The notes below the pieces were generated by a model, which saw only the letters and a program-made list of their open reading frames with translations, was not told where the DNA came from and searched no databases. DNA of 64,000 bases from Intoshia linei (Eukaryota; Orthonectida; Rhopaluridae), in assembly GCA_001642005.1 (NCBI GenBank), contig LWCA01000014.1, forward strand, positions 1 through 64,000, written 5' to 3'. Position 1 is the first letter of the stretch, and every line of letters begins with the position of its first letter. A program made the translations under genes and the position numbers. This document shows positions 11,747-23,400 of this stretch, piece after piece.

Positions 11747-12223
11747 CAGAGCCGTTTTAAGGCATGGGCAATATGGGCTGTAGCTCAAGGCCACTCATTA
11801 AAAAAGGCCCCCAAATTAATAAAAGTACTTCACACTTATATCTTAAAAAGAGGCCTTAAATTATTAAAAAATACTTCACATTGATATTTTAAGAAACAAT
11901 TTTTAAGTTTTGAAGTGTGGGAATTCAAATAGCTTGAAAGAAAATAGTTTAAAGAATCAAAGTTCTGATAAATATTCAATTTAAAATATATTCTACCATG
12001 TTCATCATATATTGACATAAAAACTGTTTCAAATGATAATATTAAACATTAAAACCTTTCTATTATGTGAATATTCAAAAAAGAGAGTAGGGAATCTTTG
12101 ATTTTCTCTTGTTAATTTTCAAAAAAGAGTCTCTAAAATTTTTTTGTCGCTTCGCTTAAAACTTTAAAGGGCCTCTGGCCCTACGCTTAGCCCAGAGCCA
12201 CGAAGTGGCTTAAGACGGCTCTG
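11747..12223. mobile_element. hAT MITE with CAGAGCCGT termini, 477 bp
   Basis: Inverted ends CAGAGCCGTTTTAAGGCA and CAGAGCCGTCTTAAGCCA are flanked by CTTAGAAT and CTCAGAAT (7 of 8). It is nested in or beside repeat R1. Confidence 0.8.
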
Positions 12224-12706
12224 CTCAGAATGTATGTTTTATTAAATTTTTGGGCTAATTTTTTTTTAAACAAAAGGGGAAATTTGGTTTTTTTAAATTT
12301 TACGACTGTATATTTTTTCAATAAATTGTTACACACTGAGATACAAAGGTAACGTAACGTAAGATGACATGCAGATAATAAATTATATTTCAAATTGGAA
12401 ATTTTAATATATTAATCATTTCATTTTTTAATGGAATTTTTGAGTCAAAATATAAAAAATAAAAATAGTTTTTCTAGACTCCTGAAATTTATTCTTACAG
12501 CCTATAATGAAGAATCCAGTTTAAGAAACTGTTCTCTAGTGCCTAGACGTTGACTATTAACATTCAAAGAATATTGCATCATAATATGACAATACTAGGG
12601 TTAAAATACGGAAAAATAAGAAATTAATTAAAATAAAACGTGTAGCAATTTAAAGATTTATTGAGACAATAAAGCAACAACTTTGTTAAATAAAAATTAT
12701 AAATGA
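12224..12706. other. 3' flank of the Prospero gene
   Basis: Low-complexity AT-rich DNA with a short R1-like fragment near 12260. No gene seen. Confidence 0.45.
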
Positions 12707-14204
12707 TTAATTGTCATAAATCATATTATCTAACCAATGAACAGATTTGAAAAAATTGGGAATAATGTCATCTAGTCTTGCAATAGTTTTGTAAATTGGT
12801 TTTTTCCAGCTGGGTTGACAATCTTTCATGTTCTTAATCGCTTCAAAAAATTCCCTCATACTCAATTGACTAATAGTAACAAAATTTTCTGGAAGCTAAT
12901 AATATGAAATTAATTAGTAATAAATTTTAATGACTTTTGAATATCAATTATGTAAATTGTAACTTACCTCAATTTGATTATTTCTATTATAGTGCATATT
13001 GAGATTTTTTATAAGCGTATGGTTTTTGGTGACAACTAATTGCATTTTATCTCGAATTCCCTCTTGAATAGCTTGTCTTGCATATTTTTCCATTTGTATA
13101 TAAAAAAATTCCCTAATAATAATATATACAGTTAATCTAAATTCATAATACAGAGTAATTGCTTATTAGCTATTTAACATTATTTGTAACTAAACCAAGA
13201 ATGTATTGTCAAATGTCCAATATAATTGCACTAATCTGAAAATTATCATCTTGAGATATATATATGTTGTCAATTTATGAAATTACATTACAAATATTAT
13301 ATTTTCAGTATAGATTATGCAAATTAACCAATGTCAATTCTCTGCCCTGTAGTCTAATTTATGCAAAATTAATTTCCATCTGATTACACCCATAATCCGA
13401 AATTATATGTCATGTTATTTGCAAGTGTGTAAAATATGTACCTAAAATTGCTGAACCACTTTACCAATTGCGCTGTATTGTTTTTGTTGAATCTTACGTC
13501 CGGAAAATATATTCTAAATTATATAAATAAAAAATTTACGCCCATTACTTTAATATAGCTGATGATGGGTATCTTGAATAGAAAAACATTAGTTTTGCCT
13601 TTCGCAAGTGTAATGGGGTTAAGGTCGATGTTTGAACTATATTGAATTTTAAATAAATATTTTGAATTTTACTGAAATCTGTGAGATAATTCGAATGGAT
13701 ATATTCTTCAAAACCGCAGAGTTGCGAGGTAGACATATTTAGAGCCGTAGAATTGTGAGATTTTGGAGAATAGATTCTGACATCGGTTACTTTTGTTCGT
13801 CGTTTTTTGCGGGAAGGTGATTGTAGAGAGCCGATTAAATTTGAGTAGTATGAAGTAGTCATAAGGTTCAAGTATTTTTTAAAAGTCGAATCAAAATCAA
13901 AATTTTGCTTTGAAATTTTTGTTTCATTCCCACAAGATATAATGTCATTCAATAGAAAAGATTTTCGTTTATTACAAAATTGTTTTTCAATTTTATTTTC
14001 TCTCAAAACATTGTTTTTTATACTTTTACTTGAAATTATGTTTTCAATGTTGTGAATATACTTTCTTGGCTCTTTTACCTCATCTTGGGTTTTTTTATAA
14101 TTTGAGTTTATTTCAATAAAAGATTCGCTGCTATATAATGACACACCTAATGCATCCTTGCTCAAATCACTTTCTCTTAAAGACATTTTTATATAATGTG
14201 ACAA
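12707..14204 (-). CDS. PROX: Prospero-related homeodomain transcription factor (353 aa)
   Basis: A DNA-binding regulator that in animals controls neural and glial cell fate. Exons: 14204-13549, 13513-13442, 13112-12968 and 12895-12707; the phases fit. The first ~190 residues are low-complexity and Ser/Lys rich, with a basic [10 protein letters not shown] nuclear signal near 130. The homeo-Prospero domain covers about 196-350. Its diagnostic blocks are [66 protein letters not shown] and [14 protein letters not shown]. The protein is about half the length of vertebrate Prox1, mostly through loss of N-terminal sequence. A second Met at residue 7 is an alternative start. Confidence 0.96.
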
Positions 14205-14932
14205 TTTGTAATTAATATGATAATTTATCTAACAACTCAATCGTATATTAAGATTGAAAGGCGTGACTTAAAGTAAATACGATTTATCTCATGAAATTGT
14301 AATAAATTTTAATGAAATTGCGACATGATTGCAAAATAATCGATAAAATTTACAAAAGAGTCCAATAAAATTGTTTTTAATGCACTAGAGATCAGAACAA
14401 GTTTATAAAAGAACAACCAAGCATAATAAATTAATAATTCTAGATTACATTAAAGTAAATTTTTATGCATTAATTTTGTTTTGTAATTTATAGGCGACCA
14501 GCATTTCATCGATTTTATATTTATTTAATTTTACTCAACCTAGAATTCTATAAAGATTTTTATTTTTTAAATTCAAAATATTTAATAGTTAATTATATAA
14601 ATTGTCATTGTTTCATTGTCATAATTGTCACGCATATAATCGCTTCAAAATCATAAACTCTATTAATTGGACTCAAATGATTTGCTTTATAGATAAGGCA
14701 GTTCATTCGAAAAATCAAATAAAATTTATAACGTCAATTAACAATTTTAACGTACTTTGTATTTAAATACAACTTTACGTTATAGAGGATAATTACTATC
14801 TAACGGAATTCCTTTATAACGGAATAAAATTTAATTATTTCGTTAACTAGAAATTAACTTGTATTATTATTTCTAAAATAACTGTTTCACAATTAAGAGT
14901 TAATTCTGATTTATAAGAGTTGAGGCAATTCT

Positions 14933-14964
14933 CTCCAATATGAACGTGAAGAGACATATTGGAG
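14933..14964. repeat. 10-bp perfect inverted repeat
   Basis: CTCCAATATG, a 12-nt spacer, then CATATTGGAG. It lies about 730 bp upstream of the Prospero start codon and could be a dyad binding site or a hairpin. Confidence 0.5.
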
Positions 14965-15299
14965 CAAGGTCAAATTAAATTTCAATTCATATTAAGACGA
15001 GTTTGCTGACAGAATAGACTGTACATTTATTTATAAATAAACTATATTCTGAGATCAGGACAGCACGAAAACCCATTATGTAATTCTGAATAACAATTAT
15101 TTTCATTTTTTATTTGTTGGTATTTTTATTGATATGTAACCTTTTTTTAATATTTGAGATAATTGTTCGATTTTGACACAGATTAGATTATACAAATATT
15201 TTCAAATCAGTGTTCCCGATTGGGGTCAAAAAATATATATCTGTAGTCCATGAGATTCAGAATATGAAAAAATGTTTATCGACTTTTCATTATTTTAAT

Positions 15300-15420
15300 A
15301 AGAGAATTTTTAATATTTATTACAGAAATACCAGATGTTAGAAATTTATCGCAAAGCCTATACGACCGTTACATTATTATTTCAAAAACCCCACTTTTAT
15401 TCCACCATTAATAAAATTTA
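15300..15420 (-). repeat. Dispersed repeat family R2, copy 2
   Basis: Inverted relative to 5385-5512: TACCAGATGTTAG, GCAAAGCCTATACGACCG, CCACTTTTATTCCACCATTA. The sequence up to about 15600 resembles the flank of the 57780 copy. Confidence 0.6.
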
Positions 15421-16046
15421 CAGTTCCGTAATTGTTAATTTAAAAAAACCATTTCAAACACCCATGGAAAAATCCATTTAATTCAACCAAAATATAAAAA
15501 ATTCAATTTTCCAGTCTTTAAGGAAAAATCCCTTTTTTTCAATATTTTTTTGAAAAGCGATTTTACTAAATTTTAAAAAAAATTAAAAATGTTATTTTCT
15601 GTTCCTCTGGCTCAAATCGTAGAAATGGGAACCTTCTTATTCGTAGTGAATTAAAACTAAAATAGGCATAATGTACAATATATTTCAACACTTATATAAT
15701 TTAATAATTGATATAATTTAAAAAACATTGTGTCAAGTTAAAAAGTTTATTCCAACTGTGAAATGTATTAGCGATTGGTGTCAGTTCCATATAAAATAGT
15801 ATAAGGTACAATAATATAAATGCATTAATCTATAATCTTTATTTGAACCGGAAATTTTTCTATTATCAAAAATTGACAAGATATTTAATCAATAACACAT
15901 TAAAATTATTTAGTGTATTTAATACCTTCAGTATACAAAAAATATATTGTGTAATCTGAAATGTTAGCATAAAGCAACACTATAATTGATTATTTTTTTA
16001 TATATTATTATGTGAAAATAAACATCTAAAATGTAGATTCTACATA

Positions 16047-16240
16047 CACTCCGTCCACTAATTTTAAAGACAACATGATATTATGACATAGCTTTCTTAT
16101 TAATAAAAAAATATTTTTGAAAATTGACATGCAGTATAAGCACGTCACCACGTGGCAACCATCAAAAATTATTTTTAAAAAAACCAAAATAAAATAGTTA
16201 AAATCACAATAAATAACGTGTCCACAATTATAACAACACT
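16047..16240 (+). mobile_element. Tc1/mariner-like MITE, copy 2
   Basis: CACTCCGTCCACTAATTTTA at one end and TGTCCACAATTATAACAACACT at the other. It is the same structure as 122-334 in the opposite orientation. Confidence 0.5.
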
Positions 16241-18127
16241 AAGTTTTATTATTATTATTACTACATAAGGTACATAATGATTGCTTTCAATAGCAATAAC
16301 TAAAGTCAATTCGCTACCCTCAATATTTCGATTGCACGATTTGAACTGAGTTTGCCAGTTTAATAAACGTTGCATCAGCGATAGTCCGCCATTTAAAAAG
16401 AGATTTATGACACCTAGAATATGGAAACATTTAGAAAGTGCAAATGAATACTATTTCTGTATTCTGAAAAGCAGAAAACAAACAAATAAATTGAGCCTTT
16501 ACTTTTATCCGGCCACCAAAAGTTCAACTTTACCAATTCCAATGGAAGTATATAATTTAGTTTCATCATCCCAGCCATTATCATCTTATCAAACAGTTGT
16601 TTTAAAATATACTGAGGAATGTCTAAATCAACCAATTATTATTACAGAAAAAAAATTAAATTTATTAATTATATAATTATATATTTTTTTTAAATATCAA
16701 TAGCTATAAATATCGAACTAAATCTTTTCCGTAAAATTCCGTAAATCTGGATTTAGACACTAGAATATATTGTTAAAAGGTTCACTATAGCTCATATCAG
16801 ATGTTTATCCTGTTAAAGCGCCTGTCGTCAGTTAAATTTTTGTACACCTGTAATTTATTTAATATTCGATTCTTTTTAATTTAAATGTGAATATGTAATT
16901 ATCCGCTATCAATTCCAAATATATTGAATAAAAAATTTAAATATCTCATTATATACTATAATTAAATTAAAAATTAAAAAACTAAAATTATATGAAATAG
17001 CTCAGTTGCTATGATGTTATGTTGTCAATTAATATCTTTTGATAGCGAACTGTAAAATTAAAAAGAGAAGTATCATGTTGATCAGGAAAATTTCAGCTTT
17101 TTATTTGTATGGGTCTCATGCAGATCCTCGAAAAAAGTTTTCATTTTGTTGTCTAGTGTTATATACGTAAAGATTATAAAATTATAGTTTTAAATAAAAA
17201 GTAATCATTGAATTAGTAATAATTTTTTGTGATTAAACTGTTGTATCAACCCATTCAATCTGACCGTTTGAATACATTTTTTTCAGAGGGCCTAGCATAA
17301 AAAAGTTTGGGAAACACTGAGCTAAAACGAATGCAAATTTGCATTCAAAATAAAAAACTTTATTATGTTTAAATTAAGTTTTCATTATTCTTTTTGAAAA
17401 TATTCATAATTTATTAATTATAAAGTGTGAGTTATAGTACAGACGAGCTGGTTCACCCAATACCCAGTTGGGGACTGTTCATCTAACGGCATGAACTTGC
17501 ATTTCATTGTTGCAATAAAGGACGTTTTAATCCGATTTTAAGTCCGATACTATAAATTTTTCGAAATAATTTTTAACAATTTAGTTGTATTTATTAAATT
17601 TACAGATTGTTAACTAATTAAGATATTGTATAAAGTAGTCAGAAAATTTGAAAAAATTTGTTTTTCTAAAGGCTTTAATTTTTTAGTTAAATTAGCAACT
17701 CCACAATTAATAATTAGTTAATTGCTGATTAAATAACAAAAGTGCAACATGATGACATTTTTCATTTAAATTTACAGACGACTGCAGTGGTTTATACTAA
17801 TTGCTAATATAAAGACAAATTAGAGTGGGATGGTCGTAATAATATAATAACAAAATAAAAATTTTACTGGAGGACAAAAAATTGATCGCGGTTAGAAGTC
17901 TGGAAATGCTGGTTATATACAAATATACCATAATAAGAATCCATTAAAATACTAAAAATTTAATTTGTGTTATAATCAAAATTGCTCGAAATATGAGCCA
18001 ACTAATCCCCATTTTAAATTACTGTCATTAGAAATATCATTTTCATTTAGCAACTTTGATACAAGTAGATGTCGATAATATTTATTTATAACAGTCAATA
18101 AAATTTAATAAATATATCTTTCAACAT
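16241..18127. other. Region without a resolved gene
   Basis: Short frames overlap on both strands at 16400-16680 (for example DDNGWDDETKLY on the minus strand near 16560-16590), but none can be extended with consistent splice phases or recognised. A hAT-like terminus (AGTGTTTCCCAAACTTTT, inverted) lies near 17290-17325. The rest is AT-rich. Confidence 0.4.
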
Positions 18128-20305
18128 TTAAATATTTATGAGCAATACTGTTGGATCTTCAATAACCGATTTTATTTTTTTTAAAAATAAAACTGCTTCA
18201 CGTCCGTCAATTAAACGGTGATCATACGTTAATGCTAAATACATCATAGGGCGAACTTCAACCTAAAATTTATATACATTATATTCAACAAATAGCAGGT
18301 GTGTAAAACAATTATGACATTAATGTTTCATTTTATATAATCAATATATTATTTGTACATGGTAATACTTTTCAATTATATTAAATATGGTTGTAGGAAT
18401 TAATTATTTCAATTAATATTAAATAAACATTAGGCTGTTCCATATATCATAAAAATTAAAATCAACATATAAAAATATGTGGTCATTTTGAACTTGATCG
18501 TAAATCTGTATGAACGGGAGTCGCGTTCCAACATATCAAATTTCACAGTATGGCGTGCCTAAAAAAATCTACTAAGGTACGCCTGGTCAATTAAAACGAA
18601 TCATAGTTTTTAAGATACTTATACCAAATTCAGTCTAAATAGGTAAAATTTACAAATAATAAGCAAAGATGAAATCAGACGATCTCAGAATAAGCCGTGA
18701 TATCTAGTTCGAGAAGCACTAATATATCATGTATGAATAAATAAAATATAACTCAAGATACACTACCAAAGAACAAAATATACCTTTTTATTGATAGCAA
18801 TAGGTCGATCCACTATAGAATGCATTCCAAGAATGGCAGATTGAGGCATATTAATAATAGGAGTGCCCATAAGTGAACCAAAAACGCCCCCATTACTTAT
18901 AGTAAATGTACCACCTAACATGTCACCCGTATCCAATCCATTTTTCTGAGCCTAAACATAAATGAACAAAAAAATTCAATTTTACCTTCTGAGAATAGTC
19001 CAACAATTCCTTTTCAATTTGTGCGAAGCTTTTAGACTCAACATTTCGAATTACTGGAACTACCAATCCCTAATTTGATTAATAATTAAAAGGGTATGAT
19101 TTACTTTTGGAGCTGCAATAGCAACACTAATATCAACATAATTTCTGTAGACTACATTATCTGATTGAATAAAAGCGTTAACAATAGGTTGATCTCTGAG
19201 TGCATGACAACTGGCAGCGGCAAAAATGGACATAAAGCCTAATTTGATTCCGTGTTTTTTAATAAAGTCTTCCTTGTATTTACTCCTCAACTCCATAATT
19301 TTAGTCATATCGACTTCATTAAACGTTGTCAACATTGCAGTAGCATTTTGAGCATCTTTTAATCGACTCGCAATCTTACGCCTCATTCTTGACATTTTAA
19401 TCTAAAAAAGAAGTAAACGAAAATGAAAATAAAATAAATATTTTTATAAATTACAACACTCTCTTCACGTCCAACTTTAGGTAATTGCTGTGCTGATTTT
19501 ACAATTTCATTTCCTTTTGATTTCTTTAAATCCATTTGCATGCCTTTGACATTATCTTGAGATAAAATTTTTAGATTCTCAGATTTGATTTGAATTTTAG
19601 GGGAAGGAGTTTGTTCTTGAGTATTTTCTTTTTTCACGACATCCTCTACTTGGGAACGTTCTGATATGGTAGGTGGGTTTATAGAAGAGTTATCTACTGA
19701 ATCGTCCATTTCAAATAAATCAGAACTAGCTGTAACCGTATCGGCTTCTTCAAAATGTTTTTTTGTAATTTTTCCTTTTATTGGAGCATGAACAGCAATT
19801 GCGGTCTAAAGAAATTAATTAAAAGGTAACTAAGTCATAACCTTATCTGTTGAAATGTTACAAACAATGTCATCCTCTTCTACAACATCTCCAATTTCTA
19901 AACCAAAATTCCAACTTCTACAACATTAAAATACCTTTCACCCATTCCACATCGCCTTCTGAAATGCTTTCAGGGAAATTTGGAGTTTTGACAATTTTTA
20001 TAACAGCTAAAATTTTTAAAAAAATTGATAAAAAATCTTACATAAAGCGGGATAAATTGAGAAATTTCGCCTAAATTTTAAATTTAATCATTTAATTATT
20101 ATTTTTATCAAAATTACATTTTAAATAGGTTTCCTGTTATCAAATGTAAAGGTTTGTATGTAGAGCAGGTCAAATGTGTCTAATTCTATAATCAAAAATA
20201 AAAAATTCATGTTACTCTTTTATGTCCAAAGTGTATGAAACGGTGCGGTTTTTGCATTAAACTAATTCTTTGGGTTAAAAACAGACGAAAACAATGCTTT
20301 AACAT
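18128..20305 (-). CDS. DLST: 2-oxoglutarate dehydrogenase E2, dihydrolipoyl succinyltransferase (446 aa)
   Basis: It transfers the succinyl group from E1-bound thiamine diphosphate to CoA through a lipoyl arm, in the mitochondrial TCA cycle. Ten exons in phase: 20305-20216, 20179-20118, 20070-20042, 20006-19935, 19897-19842, 19805-19458, 19401-19105, 19069-18986, 18951-18784 and 18262-18128. A mitochondrial presequence ([13 protein letters not shown]...) of about 60 residues comes first. The lipoyl domain is at about 61-135, with the lipoyl Lys103 in ISTDK. A charged linker follows, with no E3-binding domain, as in animal DLST. The acyltransferase domain ([11 protein letters not shown]...) starts near 222, with the catalytic DHRxxDG motif (His417, Asp421). 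Nine of ten exons are separated by introns of 34-56 nt. Confidence 0.96.
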
Positions 20306-20463
20306 TCTCAACAAAATTGTAAATAATTTCAAATTATATTTATTAGTCGTTTCTATGAAAACATTTGTCCAAAATTGAAAATTTATATTTAAATTTTTAA
20401 AAGATTGTTTTCTGTTGAAATTTGTATTCTAACATATAAAAATATTTAATATGATGACTTAAA
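20306..20463. promoter_or_regulatory. Divergent promoter, DLST / BRF1
   Basis: Only 158 bp lie between the two opposite start codons, so this compact bidirectional region must serve both. No motif is assigned. Confidence 0.6.
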
Positions 20464-23400
20464 ATGTATGAACCCAAAAAACCTAAGCTTGATTCTAATA
20501 ATGATGAAGTTTGTCAACAATGTGGATCAAACAACATGATTGTGGATCATAAAATGGGAGTAGTATCTTGTGGTGAATGTGGTACATATTATTTCTTTTA
20601 AATGTTTTGATTTATTTTATTTTTATTATAGGAAGAGTTACAGAAGGTCAAATGGTTGTTAATGAAATACAATTTATGGAAAGCGGCGGAAAGCAAATTG
20701 CTCTCGGAGCTTTTGTACCGGAAAATGGTAGTTTTCTAACTTTTTTAACTGGGATTTTGGATTCATCCATTTTTAATGTTTTCATTTATTTTACACTTTG
20801 TGGTTAGTCTAAACAGGGGTCGCCAACCAGTGGCCCATAGAATAATTTTGGTGGCCCTTTGAGTAAATATGTAAATTGTTTAAAATATATTTTAATTTGT
20901 CAACTTTTAAACACTGTTTTAAACATTTTCTACTGTAATTAGCTCATTATAATCATTTTAATACTGAATTTTCAGATCGCCCTGGATTTTATTTTATTGA
21001 ATGTACTAGAACCTTTCTGTTCAGTTAAAATTGAAATTTATCATGTTTAAATTTTCAAAAACGGGACCAGTACAATTTGTGGATATAAAAAAGTGCTACG
21101 AGATACAAAAGGTTGCCGACCCCTAGTCTAATAACTGTTTTATGTAGTGCTTGTGGAAAATGTTTCTAATTTATGCAATTCTGTTTAGTTATGTTAAATT
21201 TTAATCATTTGTCAAGATTGCGTTACATCTGATGGGAAAATATCTACCGGAAGGGGTTACACAATATACACTGCAAAAAAGCAAATTGAACACATTGCAT
21301 CTCAATTATGTATAACTCAGGATTGTCAAAATATGGCTCTCAACTTTTATAAACTTTTGTTATCAAGAAGTTTAACCAGAAGACGTATCCGTGTCTGTGT
21401 TTTAGCTAGTTGTCTCTATATTAGCAGCAGATTAGACGGGTTGTCTTGTAAGTATTTCCTTTTTATTTAAAGCAGTCTTTTTCATTGTTCAAGATTTATA
21501 TTACCATAAAGGTTATGGTCATATACTTCAATGTGGTACTGTACCTCTATTGATATTGCCAGTTTCAATATCAATTTTTCATTTTTTTTCAAATATCGTC
21601 TATTTTTCCATGAGTATAAATTTAAAAAGCAAACAATTCATTAATTGATTAAAAATTACCAGAAATTAAGACATTTCATTATATATTTTTTAGTTATGTT
21701 ACTCGATTTCAGCGATGTAATTGGTGTTGATGTTTACAAATTAGGTAGAATTTATCTATTTCAAATAAAGAGTTTATCAATTAAATTACCTTCATTAGGT
21801 AATATTAATTAATTTGTAAACTATTTTATTTTTAGATCCTTGTTTATATGTTCATAGATTTGCGAGTCAGATGGAATTGGGAAATATGACACACACAGTT
21901 ATTAAAATGACAAACAGCATAGTGTCCAGAATGAAACGAGATTGGATGGCTGAAGGGAGAAGGCCATCGGGTATATGTGCAGCAGGTATTTATATCAGTT
22001 TCATAGTCAGTAAAATTATACATGTACGGATTTGATTGATTTTTTTTATATAATTCAGTGTTTCCCAAACCTTTTTATTACATTACCGATATTATAGTAC
22101 TTATTTTGATATTACCCACAATAAAAAAAAATTTTTTTTAAAAAATACTAAAACGGCACACATTAAATAATTATAATTACGTACTTATGTATTGTACGAA
22201 GTACTTGAAAATAAAATCATTTCTGAATTTTATAGAGCTCATTTTATTTAAGAAAAAAGGTAAATTGGGTTTTTGACCCTGAAGGACTCAACGTATCAAA
22301 ATGTAACTTGTAACACATTGTGTCTATTGAACACCATTTTTTTATATTAAAATTTTATAAATCAATATTCATTTAGTACATAACTACTTTATTATATCAC
22401 TTAGGAAAAATTATACGTTACTGTGCATGCGACGCAAAAAAAAATAAAAAAAAATTCGCAATTACCCATGAAAAATATCCACATAAATAATAATTAATTG
22501 GAAAATAATACTTGGGAATTACTGATATAAACCAACATATTATTGATTAAACCACATCAGTGGAATAAACTAGGAGTTCTCGATCTTTTTTAAAATCGAC
22601 CAATAGAACGAATAATTTTCTTAAAAAAATTGTAATACTTTTGTACAGGGTGTGCCATTTAGAACAGTGCACTTGTTAAAACATTTCATATAATGAGTGC
22701 ACTGACGAAATAAAGAACAAATCAACTGTATAAAAACAAGTTCATATTAATTTTTTTAAATGTTAATGACGAGTGAAAGAATATTTCTTGTCGAGCTATT
22801 AATCGAGTTTAAAACATGTCATACTTCATTAATATTCATGAATTGGTTAAATCAAAAATTCGACAAAAAAATAATATCAAAAAGTATATGGTCACCAAAG
22901 TCTCTTGATCTAACGCCATGTGATTTTTATTTGTGGGGGACAATAAAATCTAAAATTTATAAAAATTAAAAACCCTTCAAATATAGAATCCTTAAAAACC
23001 AATATGATTAACAGTATTAACTCAATTAGCATTCAAGAATTATCTAATGTTTACAATAATTTCCTTAAACGCATTGATTTATGTATTCAATCTGATGGTG
23101 GTCATTTTGAACATTTATTGTAAATTAAATAATTTTAAGTTTCTAACTTCTTCTTAAATACTTTAGATAAATATCCAAATAATTTAATTATTGAGCGAAT
23201 TTAATTGTTACAGTCAAAATGTTTTTGATAAACTTCTTATTTTCAAGTGCAGTTTTAAATGGTACACAGTGTGTACTACACACTGTATGTTATTTTAGAC
23301 CAGTCATTCTTAACCGGTACACCGCAAAGAGATCTGACGTTAGTTTGTAAATTTTTAAAAATTAGTGTCAAACTTTTACATTGACAATTCTTTGAATATT

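Larger units (their letters stand above)
14205..16046. other. Upstream region of the Prospero gene
   Basis: No coding signal in 1.8 kb. It holds a perfect 10-bp inverted repeat (14933-14942 and 14955-14964), an R2 copy at 15300-15420 and low-complexity AT tracts. Likely promoter plus repeats. Confidence 0.5.

Noticed and set aside
16407-16676. 89-codon plus frame and its antisense partner
   Set aside because: Both strands look equally plausible and neither has a motif or compatible splice partners.
19850-20074. Plus-strand frame opposite DLST
   Set aside because: It overlaps the lipoyl-domain exons; antisense shadow.
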